A stretch of DNA of 13,426 nucleotides from positions 1 through 13,426 of the forward strand of contig JBGOTP010000118.1 in assembly GCA_041476545.1 (NCBI GenBank). The letters run 5' to 3'. Position 1 is the stretch's first letter. The number at the start of each line of letters is the position of its first letter. The notes under the pieces were generated by a model. The model had not been told where the DNA came from. It made no database searches and saw only the letters and a program-made list of their open reading frames with translations. This DNA comes from JBGOTP01 sp041476545. GTDB taxonomy: Bacteria > Acidobacteriota > Vicinamibacteria > Vicinamibacterales > CAVVIG01. A program made the translations under genes and the position numbers. Positions 6,062-12,957 of this stretch are shown here, in pieces.

Positions 6062-6370
6062 ATGAGAAGCGCGACCGAACGGTCCGGTACGATCGAATCT
6101 AGAACGACGACGGCGCTTTACATTCCTGAAACCGCGTCTCTGCGGGAAATCCGTAGCGCCGGTCTGGCCCTTGGCCTCACGCGTTTTGAATTGCAGCTTG
6201 TCTCGGATCTGCTGAGTGGCCTCGAGGACGGCGAGATTGCGAGCCGCGCTTCGGTGAACGAGACGGCGTTAGCCCGGCACGTCACGAGAGTATTCGAGAA
6301 GCTTGGCGTGCACGATCATTTGGAACTCGCGCTGCTATTGATTCACCGCGGCTTTCTGACGCTTCCCTAA
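6062..6370 (+). CDS. Small orphan LuxR/GerE-like HTH protein
   Basis: 102-residue protein with no receiver domain. Residues 38-98 align along their length with the HTH end of the upstream response regulator: GLTRFELQLVSDLLSG against GLTRRELQIVAVIVAG, and FEKLGVHDHLELALLLI against FDKLGVSNRLELALFAI. The recognition-helix region differs: the family-typical TVKHHLSN is replaced by ALARHVTR (69-76). It may bind a different site, form heterodimers with the response regulator, or be a decaying duplicate. The first 30 residues resemble nothing I recognise. Start chosen at ATG 6062 because GGGGAA from the tandem repeat sits 7 nt upstream; the open frame continues further 5' but without protein-like sequence. 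It lies 175 nt after the response regulator and 177 nt before the PilZ gene, so it may have its own promoter. The function is inferred. Confidence 0.7.
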   Translation: MRSATERSGTIESRTTTALYIPETASLREIRSAGLALGLTRFELQLVSDLLSGLEDGEIASRASVNETALARHVTRVFEKLGVHDHLELALLLIHRGFLTLP

Positions 6371-6466
6371 CGGTCCGCCTCCTAGCACCTTCAGGCCATC
6401 AGTATCCCCCCGGCAGGCTATTTTCGCGTGCTCAGCAATTACCTAAACTGCACACCTCAGCTATAG

Positions 6467-6481
6467 GCGACGTGACGTCGC
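6467..6481. promoter_or_regulatory. 15-bp palindrome upstream of the PilZ gene
   Basis: GCGACGT-G-ACGTCGC is a perfect inverted repeat (7-bp arms around one central base) in the 177-nt gap between the orphan HTH and PilZ genes. It has the size and symmetry of a dimeric regulator operator. No T-tract follows, so a terminator is unlikely. The binding protein is unknown; the two LuxR-type proteins upstream are candidates. Confidence 0.4.
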
Positions 6482-6547
6482 GGTGGGTTGCACGCCGTGG
6501 CGACCGGCTCTTAGGAGAGTTTTTGTCATCCAGATCGACGGTGAAAT

Positions 6548-6973
6548 ATGCAGGCGAGATCGGCGCAGTCGCCGAAGGCTCCGGAGACCAAGCGGAAAGC
6601 TCCTAGGGGGCTTCTGCTTTTTGGGACGCATACCGTGGAGCGATGGGATCGGTTTGAAGGTGGGGTTCCCCGCGCGGTGCGATTTGCCATTGAGGTACCC
6701 GTCCGCTATCGAGCGGTCGGGTCGAGGGAATGGTCCACGGGCCGATCGGCGAATATCAGCCGGTCCGGCGTCCTGCTTCGGGGAGAACGGCCGCTTCAAC
6801 CACAGACAGCGTTGGAGCTGATCGTTCGCCTGCCGTTCAAGATACTGGGCGAAAAGGCGGCCAACCTGCGTTGTTCGGGCAAGGTCGTCAGAGTTCAAAG
6901 CGGCGAGGGCGGCGGGACGCTTGCGGCCACCATCGCCAGCTTTCGGTTTGTGCGCGGCGACGCCGAGAACTGA
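6548..6973 (+). CDS. PilZ-domain protein
   Basis: 141-residue soluble protein. After a basic, proline-rich N-terminus, residues 41-135 form a PilZ-like beta-barrel: PRAVRFAIEVPVRYR (41-55), the N-x-S-x-x-G motif NISRSG (69-74), a middle strand ELIVRLPF, then CSGKVVRVQ and a final ATIASFRFV strand. PilZ domains bind c-di-GMP through an RxxxR arginine pair plus (D/N)xSxxG. Here the second motif is intact, but the first has RxxR spacing (R42, R45) with proline at the outer position, so ligand binding may be weak or lost. ATG 6548 is the first possible start because a TGA sits in frame at 6542-6544; its ribosome-binding site is poor. It lies 102 nt before the EPS operon, where a PilZ protein could couple c-di-GMP to polysaccharide synthesis or export (inference). 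Confidence 0.8.
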   Translation: MQARSAQSPKAPETKRKAPRGLLLFGTHTVERWDRFEGGVPRAVRFAIEVPVRYRAVGSREWSTGRSANISRSGVLLRGERPLQPQTALELIVRLPFKILGEKAANLRCSGKVVRVQSGEGGGTLAATIASFRFVRGDAEN

Positions 6974-6980
6974 AGCCAGC

Positions 6981-6995
6981 GGGCCGCCAGATTGC
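6981..6995 (+). promoter_or_regulatory. Candidate sigma54-type promoter upstream of the EPS operon
   Basis: GGGCCGCCAGATTGC has GG and TTGC boxes at the exact sigma54 -24/-12 spacing and a C after the GG, but lacks the leading T and the ACG of TGGCACG. The predicted start near 7007 lies about 70 nt before the sugar-transferase ATG. With two EBPs encoded nearby this is a plausible operon promoter, but short GC-rich matches arise by chance. Confidence 0.35.
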
Positions 6996-7075
6996 CGCGG
7001 CTCCAGCGGACGCCTCGGCGTAACGCGTCGGACATCAAACTGTAAGTGAGAGGGCGAAGCTCTGTCCCCAAAACC

Positions 7076-8461
7076 ATGAAGGCTTTTTTCAGTATCTCCC
7101 GCCGGTCGCTCGCGCTCGTCGCATGCGAGACGCTCCTAATCGTGAGCGCGGTGTCCGTGGGGGCCTGGATCCGCCTGGGCGGCGGCGCCTGGAGTGTCCT
7201 CATCGATGGCGGCTTTTCGAAGGTCTTGCTCGTCGCTGGTGTGTGCCAGGTGGGTCTGTACTACTCGGACTTGTATGAGCTCCGCGCTTCCAGCAACCGC
7301 TGCGAGCTGTTTGTCGGGATCCTGTGGTCACTGAGCGCGACATCCTTCCTCCTGGCCGCGATTTACTTCTGGTTGCCCGCGCTCATCATCGGCCGGGGCG
7401 TGTTCGTCGTGTCCTCGTTTCTCGTCCTGACAGGAATTGCCGGATGGCGGATGGCGTTCGAGTGGCTGACGCGCACCGCCCCGCACGAGCGGCTGCTCCT
7501 CGTGGGGACGGGGCCGGCCGCCGTTGGTCTTGCGCGCGAGCTGTTCACCCGGCGCCAGGAGCTCGGGGTCGAGATCGTGGGATTCATCGATCCCGACCCC
7601 GCTCGCGTCGGGGCGCCGGTGATTAATCCTGGCGTCATCGGGACCATCGAGGACATTCCGTCCATCGTCCGGGCGCGCGGCGTCGGTCGAGTGGTGGTCA
7701 GTCTGGTGGATGCGCGTGGCAAGCTGCCGATGGACAAGCTCCTCGAGATGAAGCTGGACGGGGTCACGTTCGACCATCTCGCGTCGGTCTATGAGGAATT
7801 GACCGGCAAGATTGCGGTCGAGAATCTTCGCCCGAGCTGGCTGATCTTCTCCTCGGGGTTCCGGACGGGCCGGCTCGGACAGAGCATGAAGCGGCTGCTC
7901 GATATTGCCGGCTCGCTCACAGGGCTGGTGCTCGGGTCCCCGATTGTCCTTGTGGTGGCCGCTGCCGTGAAGCTCACATCGGCCGGACCCGTTCTCTATC
8001 GGCAGCAGCGCGTCGGGCAGCGCGGTCGCGTCTTCACAGTCCATAAGTTCCGATCCATGCGCGAGGATGCCGAGGCCGGAACGGGTGCAGTCTGGGCGCA
8101 GGAGAACGACGATCGTGTGACGCCAATCGGTCGTTTTCTGAGGCGCACACGTCTCGACGAGATTCCACAGCTCTGGAACGTGCTGATCGGCGACATGAGC
8201 CTCGTGGGCCCGAGGCCGGAACGGCCGGAATTTGTCGGGCACTTGACGGAACAGATTCCATTTTACGGCCAGCGCCACGTCGTCCGTCCCGGGCTGACCG
8301 GCTGGGCACAGGTGCGATACACGTACGGAGCGACCGTTGAAGACGCGATGGAGAAGTTGCAGTACGACCTGTACTACATCAAGAATTTGTCGATACCGCT
8401 CGATCTGTTCATCATCGTGTCGACCATCAAGACTGTGATACTGCGAAAAGGGGCCGCTTGA
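7076..8461 (+). CDS. Polyprenyl-phosphate sugar phosphotransferase (XrtA/EpsB-type)
   Basis: 461-residue membrane enzyme that starts glycan assembly by moving a sugar phosphate from a nucleotide sugar to undecaprenyl phosphate. Four hydrophobic segments lie at about 12-32, 47-64, 85-104 and 107-124. A Rossmann-like domain follows (LLLVGTGPAAVGLARELF, 140-157; VEIVGFIDPDPARVG, 165-179). The C-terminal bacterial sugar-transferase domain starts with KRLLDI (272-277) and a membrane segment at about 279-299. It carries KFRSM (324-328), RTRLDEIPQLWNVLIGDMSLVGPRPERP (357-384) and RPGLTGWAQVRY (404-415). The layout fits the sugar transferases of XrtA/PEP-CTERM loci. I start at ATG 7076 because the N-terminus then begins with the short basic stretch and helix usual in the family; an in-frame GTG at 7046 would add 10 residues, and neither has a strong ribosome-binding site. 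First gene of the operon. Confidence 0.9.
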   Translation: MKAFFSISRRSLALVACETLLIVSAVSVGAWIRLGGGAWSVLIDGGFSKVLLVAGVCQVGLYYSDLYELRASSNRCELFVGILWSLSATSFLLAAIYFWLPALIIGRGVFVVSSFLVLTGIAGWRMAFEWLTRTAPHERLLLVGTGPAAVGLARELFTRRQELGVEIVGFIDPDPARVGAPVINPGVIGTIEDIPSIVRARGVGRVVVSLVDARGKLPMDKLLEMKLDGVTFDHLASVYEELTGKIAVENLRPSWLIFSSGFRTGRLGQSMKRLLDIAGSLTGLVLGSPIVLVVAAAVKLTSAGPVLYRQQRVGQRGRVFTVHKFRSMREDAEAGTGAVWAQENDDRVTPIGRFLRRTRLDEIPQLWNVLIGDMSLVGPRPERPEFVGHLTEQIPFYGQRHVVRPGLTGWAQVRYTYGATVEDAMEKLQYDLYYIKNLSIPLDLFIIVSTIKTVILRKGAA

Positions 8462-8463
8462 AC

Positions 8464-9375
8464 ATGCAGAGCCCGGTTCACACTGACGTCCCGATTGTCA
8501 ATGCGATGACCGTCGACGTGGAGGACTATTTCCACGCCAGCGTGTTCGACGGCATCGTCCCGCGGGCCCAGTGGGAAGGCTTTGAGAGCCGCGTCTGCCA
8601 GAACACCGAACGGCTGCTCCAGATCCTTGACGACCACGAGGTCACGGCCACGTTCTTCGTGCTGGGATGCGTGGCCGAGCGCTTTCCGCAATTGGTCGCT
8701 CGCATCTCATCGCTCGGTCACGAAATTGCCTCGCATGGATACGGCCATCGTCTCATCTACGATCAGACGCCTCGCGCCTTTCGCGACGACGTGCGCCGGG
8801 CGAAAGCGTTGCTGGAATCGGCAGGCGGTGTTCCGGTGGTCGGCTACCGTGCGCCCAGCTATTCCGTGACGGCACGGTCCCTGTGGGCATTGGACATTCT
8901 GATCGAGGAGGGTTATCGGTACGACTCGAGCATTTTTCCGATTCGCCATGATCGATATGGCATTCCGCGATCGCCACGGCATCGGTATGTCATCGAGCGG
9001 AGCGCCGGCAACCTGGTCGAAGTACCGGGATCGACCACGCGGTGGGGCTATACGAACCTGCCGGTTGCGGGCGGCGGCTATTTCCGGATTCTGCCGTACA
9101 GCTGGACCGCATGGGGGATCGGACGCATCAACAGGATCGAGGGCAAGCCGGCGATCTTCTATGTGCACCCCTGGGAGATCGATCCGGAGCAGCCGCGCCT
9201 CGGCGCAGGTCTCTTGAGCAGTTTTCGGCACTACCGGAACCTGGATAAGACCGAGGCTCGACTGCGCCGGCTGCTCGGCGATTTCCGGTTCGGGCCCATG
9301 TCGGTTGTTCTGGAAGCGGTTTTCCCGGTGGCACGCACAACTCATCCTGCGTTGGCGCTGCCGTATTCCTGGTAG
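8464..9375 (+). CDS. Polysaccharide deacetylase, XrtA/PEP-CTERM (DUF3473) type
   Basis: 303-residue NodB-homology deacetylase. The catalytic motif TVDVEDYFH (16-24) supplies the first metal-site acid, SHGYGH (90-95) gives the HxxxH metal ligands, and GYRAPSYS (127-134) is the third NodB motif. The C-terminal extension has the DUF3473 hallmark FYVHPWEIDPEQPR (232-245), strongly characteristic of deacetylases in XrtA/PEP-CTERM EPS loci. Such enzymes remove N- or O-acetyl groups from polysaccharide using a divalent metal. No signal peptide is obvious, so the site of action is uncertain. ATG 8464 lies 2 nt after the sugar-transferase stop, with AAGGGG (8447-8452) upstream; an in-frame TTG at 8458 overlapping that stop is less likely. 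Its position between the priming enzyme and the exporter implies it acts on this operon's polymer. Confidence 0.92.
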   Translation: MQSPVHTDVPIVNAMTVDVEDYFHASVFDGIVPRAQWEGFESRVCQNTERLLQILDDHEVTATFFVLGCVAERFPQLVARISSLGHEIASHGYGHRLIYDQTPRAFRDDVRRAKALLESAGGVPVVGYRAPSYSVTARSLWALDILIEEGYRYDSSIFPIRHDRYGIPRSPRHRYVIERSAGNLVEVPGSTTRWGYTNLPVAGGGYFRILPYSWTAWGIGRINRIEGKPAIFYVHPWEIDPEQPRLGAGLLSSFRHYRNLDKTEARLRRLLGDFRFGPMSVVLEAVFPVARTTHPALALPYSW

Positions 9376-9383
9376 GTCAGACA

Positions 9384-10064
9384 ATGGTCATGATTCAGAG
9401 AGTTCTCTCCGCGCTGGGCTCCGCCGTCGCGCTGGCGATCGCTCTTCCGGGGATCGCCTCGGGCATGCAACCGAGTCAGGCACAGGTTGCGCAAAGTGCC
9501 CAGACGCTCCAGCCAGCCCCGCCGAAATCGGCCGATGCCGTGACCGGGACGGCCATGAAGCCAACCGAGGCGATTGCGGGTGACTACGTGATCGGCCCAG
9601 ACGATGTGCTGGGGGTGGTGTTCTGGCGCGACCCGCAGTTGTCCGGTGATGTGCTGGTGCGCCCGGATGGCAAGATCTCGCTTCCGCTGTTGGACGACAT
9701 TCAGGCTGCGGGGTTGACGTCCATGCAGTTACGCGATCGGCTCATCAGCGAAGCGCGACGCTACGTCACCGAGCCCATTGCGACGGTTGTTGTGCGACAG
9801 ATCAACAGTCGGAAGGTCTACATCACCGGGCTGGTGGCACGGCCGGGGCAGTACCCCCTGACATCCGCTTCCATGAATGTCCTTCAACTCATTGCGACTG
9901 CCGGTGGCCTGTCGGACTACGCGAAAGCCAAAGATATCCGCGTGATGCGCGTGCAGCAGGGACACTCCGTGAGCTTGCGGTTTGATTACGTGCAGTTCAT
10001 GAAGGAGAACAAGACGTCGCAGGCCATCGAGTTGAAGGCCGGTGACATTGTTGTCGTTCCGTAA
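9384..10064 (+). CDS. Polysaccharide export protein (Wza-like, no lipobox)
   Basis: 226-residue secreted protein with a signal peptide (hydrophobic residues about 8-26), a Pro/Gln/Ala-rich linker to about 64, then the polysaccharide-export domain GDYVIGPDDVLGVVFWRDP (66-84), VLVRPDGKISLPLLDDI (90-106) and a single SLBB-like domain, KVYITGLVARPGQYPL (144-159) with NVLQLIATAGGLSDYA (165-180). It should form the periplasmic/outer-membrane channel ring for EPS. There is no cysteine at the signal cleavage region, so unlike classical Wza it is probably not lipidated, and with one SLBB it lacks the long C-terminal helix of Wza; a separate outer-membrane partner would be needed. The neighbouring beta-barrel gene is the obvious candidate. 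It starts 8 nt after the deacetylase stop; ATG at 9390 is an alternative. Confidence 0.9.
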   Translation: MVMIQRVLSALGSAVALAIALPGIASGMQPSQAQVAQSAQTLQPAPPKSADAVTGTAMKPTEAIAGDYVIGPDDVLGVVFWRDPQLSGDVLVRPDGKISLPLLDDIQAAGLTSMQLRDRLISEARRYVTEPIATVVVRQINSRKVYITGLVARPGQYPLTSASMNVLQLIATAGGLSDYAKAKDIRVMRVQQGHSVSLRFDYVQFMKENKTSQAIELKAGDIVVVP

Positions 10065-10079
10065 CGCGTCAGACGCCCC

Positions 10080-11366
10080 ATGATCTCCAATTACCCACTC
10101 CGGGTTGCCGTGCTCATCACGCTGTTCGCGGGCGAGGTCCCCGTGGTTCTTGCCCAAACTCGGGATACCAAGCCCCTCTTCGGCGACGCTGGCCCGCAGT
10201 CTGGCGCTCGCCCTCGATCGCTCGAGATCACAGGGTCCCTTTCGACCGCGGAGGATGGCGATTCCGGATCGACCCTTCAGCCAAGCGGCCAGTACTCAGT
10301 GCTCGACACGGCCTTGTCGTTCGCTCAGACGCGCCGGCGTTTCGGTGTGGTTGCACGTGCGGCGAGTTCACTGCGCCACTACGCCGACCTGAAAAGCTTC
10401 ACCGAATCGAGCGACTCCGCCGGAATGGCCTTCACCGTCAATCTGGGACGCAAGACGGTCCTTCAGACGCGCCTTGACGCAAGCCACGTGTCGAGCCTCG
10501 CGTTCGACACGTTCACGCGCCAGTCGGGGTTGGGTCAGGAAAGCTCATCCACGCCAGGGGTCGAAAACGCTTCGGTGGATTCGACCATAGCGACGTCGTA
10601 CGGCGGAACCATGGCGCTGACACGAACGGTGGGAAGGCGCTCCTCGTTCGGGCTGAGCTACGGCCTCGGACACAGCGAGAGGTCGATCGTTGGACAGCGT
10701 GATGATCAGGGAACAGTCGCGGCACAGTTCGGGCGAACGATAGGCCGAGACGCATCGTTCCGAGTCGCGTACAACTTTCACGAGGACCTGCAGCGGATCG
10801 CCGGAGAGAGAGCCGTGATTTGGAGTCACGACGCCCAGTTCGGCGTTGAACGACAGTGGCGACATTCGAAATTCCAGCAGACGGCGATCAGCTTTGCCGG
10901 CGGGCCATCCCTGCGGGAAGAGCCATCCATTCCCCAAGGAGGGGAACGAACCCGACTGCTGAGCATCGTGGGGGCAGTGGCTGTCAATCAGACGCTGAGC
11001 GACAGGTGGAGTGCCCGGATATCCTACCGCCGCGGCGCAGGGCTCCGCGATGGTCTGGTCTTTTCCAACGCCGCCGCTCTCGATGTTGTCGGCCGGATAG
11101 GCCGGCGCGTCGATCTGACGCTGTCGGGAGGATACTCGGACGGCGATATCGGAGTAGCTGCACTTCAGAACCGTTACAGATCCTCTTTGGGTTCGGCACG
11201 GCTCCAGGTGGCGCTCGCCCGGTTCGTCGCGGCGTACGGCCAATACGTCGTCCATCACTACGACTTCGGGACCAACACACTCCTGCCGACAGGGTCTCCG
11301 CGTCAGTCAAACCAGCGGGGTCTGCGGGCAGGTGTTGCTCTCTGGCTACCACTGCGACAAGGATGA
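10080..11366 (+). CDS. Predicted outer-membrane beta-barrel protein of EPS locus
   Basis: 428-residue protein with a signal peptide ending at about VVLA-Q (residues 8-25), a short variable region, then long runs of alternating polar and hydrophobic residues typical of transmembrane beta-strands, rich in Gly, Ser, Arg and aromatics (for example SFGLSYGLGHSER, VDLTLSGGYSDG, RLQVALARFVAAYGQYV). There are no cysteines and no enzymatic motifs. Size and position fit the outer-membrane proteins found in XrtA/PEP-CTERM loci, and it could be the EPS exit pore working with the lipobox-less export protein upstream; this role is inferred. It starts 15 nt after the export gene with a weak ribosome-binding site and ends 4 nt before the chain-length gene. 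Individual strands cannot be placed reliably by eye, and the protein could belong to another barrel family. Confidence 0.65.
   Translation: MISNYPLRVAVLITLFAGEVPVVLAQTRDTKPLFGDAGPQSGARPRSLEITGSLSTAEDGDSGSTLQPSGQYSVLDTALSFAQTRRRFGVVARAASSLRHYADLKSFTESSDSAGMAFTVNLGRKTVLQTRLDASHVSSLAFDTFTRQSGLGQESSSTPGVENASVDSTIATSYGGTMALTRTVGRRSSFGLSYGLGHSERSIVGQRDDQGTVAAQFGRTIGRDASFRVAYNFHEDLQRIAGERAVIWSHDAQFGVERQWRHSKFQQTAISFAGGPSLREEPSIPQGGERTRLLSIVGAVAVNQTLSDRWSARISYRRGAGLRDGLVFSNAAALDVVGRIGRRVDLTLSGGYSDGDIGVAALQNRYRSSLGSARLQVALARFVAAYGQYVVHHYDFGTNTLLPTGSPRQSNQRGLRAGVALWLPLRQG
11359..11363 (+). promoter_or_regulatory. Ribosome-binding site deciding the chain-length gene start
   Basis: AAGGA lies 7 nt before ATG 11371 and inside the last codons of the barrel gene. 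It supports translational coupling and argues against an in-frame upstream start at 11332 that would overlap the barrel gene. Confidence 0.65.
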
Positions 11367-11370
11367 CTTC

Positions 11371-12942
11371 ATGATTCCCGGGAAAAAGTACACACCGGAC
11401 GATCTGGTGCGGTTGGCGTGGCGCAGCAAGTGGATCATTGTGGTTCCATTCGTTCTCGCAACCACGGGCGCGATCGTCTACTCGAGCAGGCTGCACGACG
11501 TGTTTCACGCGGAAACACTCATTCTGGCCACGCCCCAGACTGTTTCCTCGGAGTACGTACGAGCCGCGGTCACCACGCAGACGGTAAAAGACAAGCTGCC
11601 GACGATCAGCCAGCAGATTCTCAGTCGTACGCAGGTCGAACGAATTATTCGGGAGCTCGACCTGTACAACGAAGCACGTCGGACGACGCCGCTCGAGGTC
11701 ATCGTGAACCAGATGCGGAGTCGGATCGCGGTCACGATTGCAGGGGACGGCTCCGACTCGTTCCGCGTCAGCTACGAAGACGAGAGTCCACGGCTTGCGA
11801 TGCTGGTCACTGAAAGGCTGGCAGGGGGGTTCATCGACGAAAGCACGCGCGACCGCAAGGTCCTGGCGCAGGAGACAAGCGGGTTCCTGGGAAGCCAGCT
11901 CGAAGACGCACGCGCCCGGCTGGTCGAGCAGGAGAAGCGGTTGGAAACCTATCGCCTGCAGTACGGGTCCGAGCTCCCGACGCAGCTCCAGTCGAACATT
12001 CAAGTTATCCAGAACCTTCAGACGCAGGTCCAGACACTGAGCGAAGGGATCAATCGCGACCGCGACCGTCGCCTGCTTGTCGCGCGGCAGCTCGCCGATC
12101 TTCAATCGGAGGAGTCGTTGGCCGAACCGGGTGCGACCGCCGCCGGATCAGATGCCGCGGGAACTCCCGCCTCAGTCCAGCTCGCGACCGCCCTCGCGGA
12201 CCTCCGGGCCCTTGAACTTCGGGTGACGCCCGAACACCCCGACCTGCTGCGCGCAAAAACTCTCGTCGCCGACCTCCAGCGCGAAGTCGCGAGGCAGGCC
12301 GCCGCGGCATCGAAATTGAGAGCCGACAAACCGAAGCCGCTGACGGCAGCTGAGATTGCCAGGCATAACCGGACGAGTGAACTCCGCGCCGAAATCGACA
12401 GCCTCGATCGACAGGTGGCGGACAAGGTCGCCGAGCAGGCGGAGCTTCGTGCCTCCGCTCAAACATATCAGGCGCGCGTCGAAGCCTTGCCGTCCCGGGA
12501 ATCAGACCTGGCTTCGCTCACACGTGACTACGACACACTACAAAGCACCTACCGAATTCTCCTGACGAAGAAAGAGGATTCGAAGGTCTCGGAAAACCTC
12601 GAGCAACGCCAGGCTGGCCAACAGTACAAGATTCTCGATCCGCCGCGTTTGCCACAGAGGCCGGTCAGCCCGAATCGCCCTCTGATGGATCTCGGAGCAG
12701 CACTGGCAGGGCTTGTCTTCGGAATCGGCGTGGCCGTGCTGCTCGAGTTTCTCGACAAGAGTCTGAAGGTGGAGGCCGACGTTCGCACCGTGCTCAACCT
12801 GCCGGTGCTGGCGACGATTCCGACGATGATGAGCAGCGCCGAGCGGCGCAGGGCGTGGTGGCGAACCGCGGGGTTTTCGCTCGCGCTCGTCGTGCTCTTT
12901 GCGACCTGTGCCGCCGCTGTGCGGTTGACGTTCCGCCTCTAG
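11371..12942 (+). CDS. GNVR/Wzz-type polysaccharide chain-length determinant
   Basis: 523-residue inner-membrane protein. A first membrane helix (about 21-38) follows the short cytoplasmic Wzz-like N-terminus. A large periplasmic part holds a long coiled coil (about 165-250 and 295-400) and the family-typical YKILDPPRLPQRPVSPNRP (419-437). A second helix is at about 441-459, then LDKSLKVEADVRTVLNLPVLATIP (461-484), and a third C-terminal helix at about 500-517. Such proteins set EPS chain length and couple polymerisation to export. There is no Walker motif after the second helix, so unlike fused BY-kinases it has no kinase domain; the connecting LPVLATIP segment is kept. The start is fixed by the AAGGA site. 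The extra terminal helix is typical of XrtA-associated versions (recalled family knowledge). The next gene, 15 nt downstream, is an AAA ATPase rather than a tyrosine kinase. Confidence 0.9.
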   Translation: MIPGKKYTPDDLVRLAWRSKWIIVVPFVLATTGAIVYSSRLHDVFHAETLILATPQTVSSEYVRAAVTTQTVKDKLPTISQQILSRTQVERIIRELDLYNEARRTTPLEVIVNQMRSRIAVTIAGDGSDSFRVSYEDESPRLAMLVTERLAGGFIDESTRDRKVLAQETSGFLGSQLEDARARLVEQEKRLETYRLQYGSELPTQLQSNIQVIQNLQTQVQTLSEGINRDRDRRLLVARQLADLQSEESLAEPGATAAGSDAAGTPASVQLATALADLRALELRVTPEHPDLLRAKTLVADLQREVARQAAAASKLRADKPKPLTAAEIARHNRTSELRAEIDSLDRQVADKVAEQAELRASAQTYQARVEALPSRESDLASLTRDYDTLQSTYRILLTKKEDSKVSENLEQRQAGQQYKILDPPRLPQRPVSPNRPLMDLGAALAGLVFGIGVAVLLEFLDKSLKVEADVRTVLNLPVLATIPTMMSSAERRRAWWRTAGFSLALVVLFATCAAAVRLTFRL

Positions 12943-12944
12943 AC

Positions 12945-12950
12945 GAAGGG
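12945..12950 (+). promoter_or_regulatory. Ribosome-binding site deciding the ATPase start
   Basis: GAAGGG lies 7 nt before GTG 12958, the best spacing available; an in-frame TTG at 12952 is only 1 nt away from it and is unlikely. Confidence 0.6.
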
Positions 12951-12957
12951 ATTGGGT

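Noticed and set aside
7328..8278. 316-codon minus-strand open frame
   Set aside because: Antisense to the sugar transferase, whose motifs are continuous; no domain and no ribosome-binding context.
10984..12105. 373-codon minus-strand open frame
   Set aside because: Spans the end of the barrel gene and the start of the chain-length gene on the opposite strand; its composition is that of a reverse-frame shadow and it has no recognisable motif.
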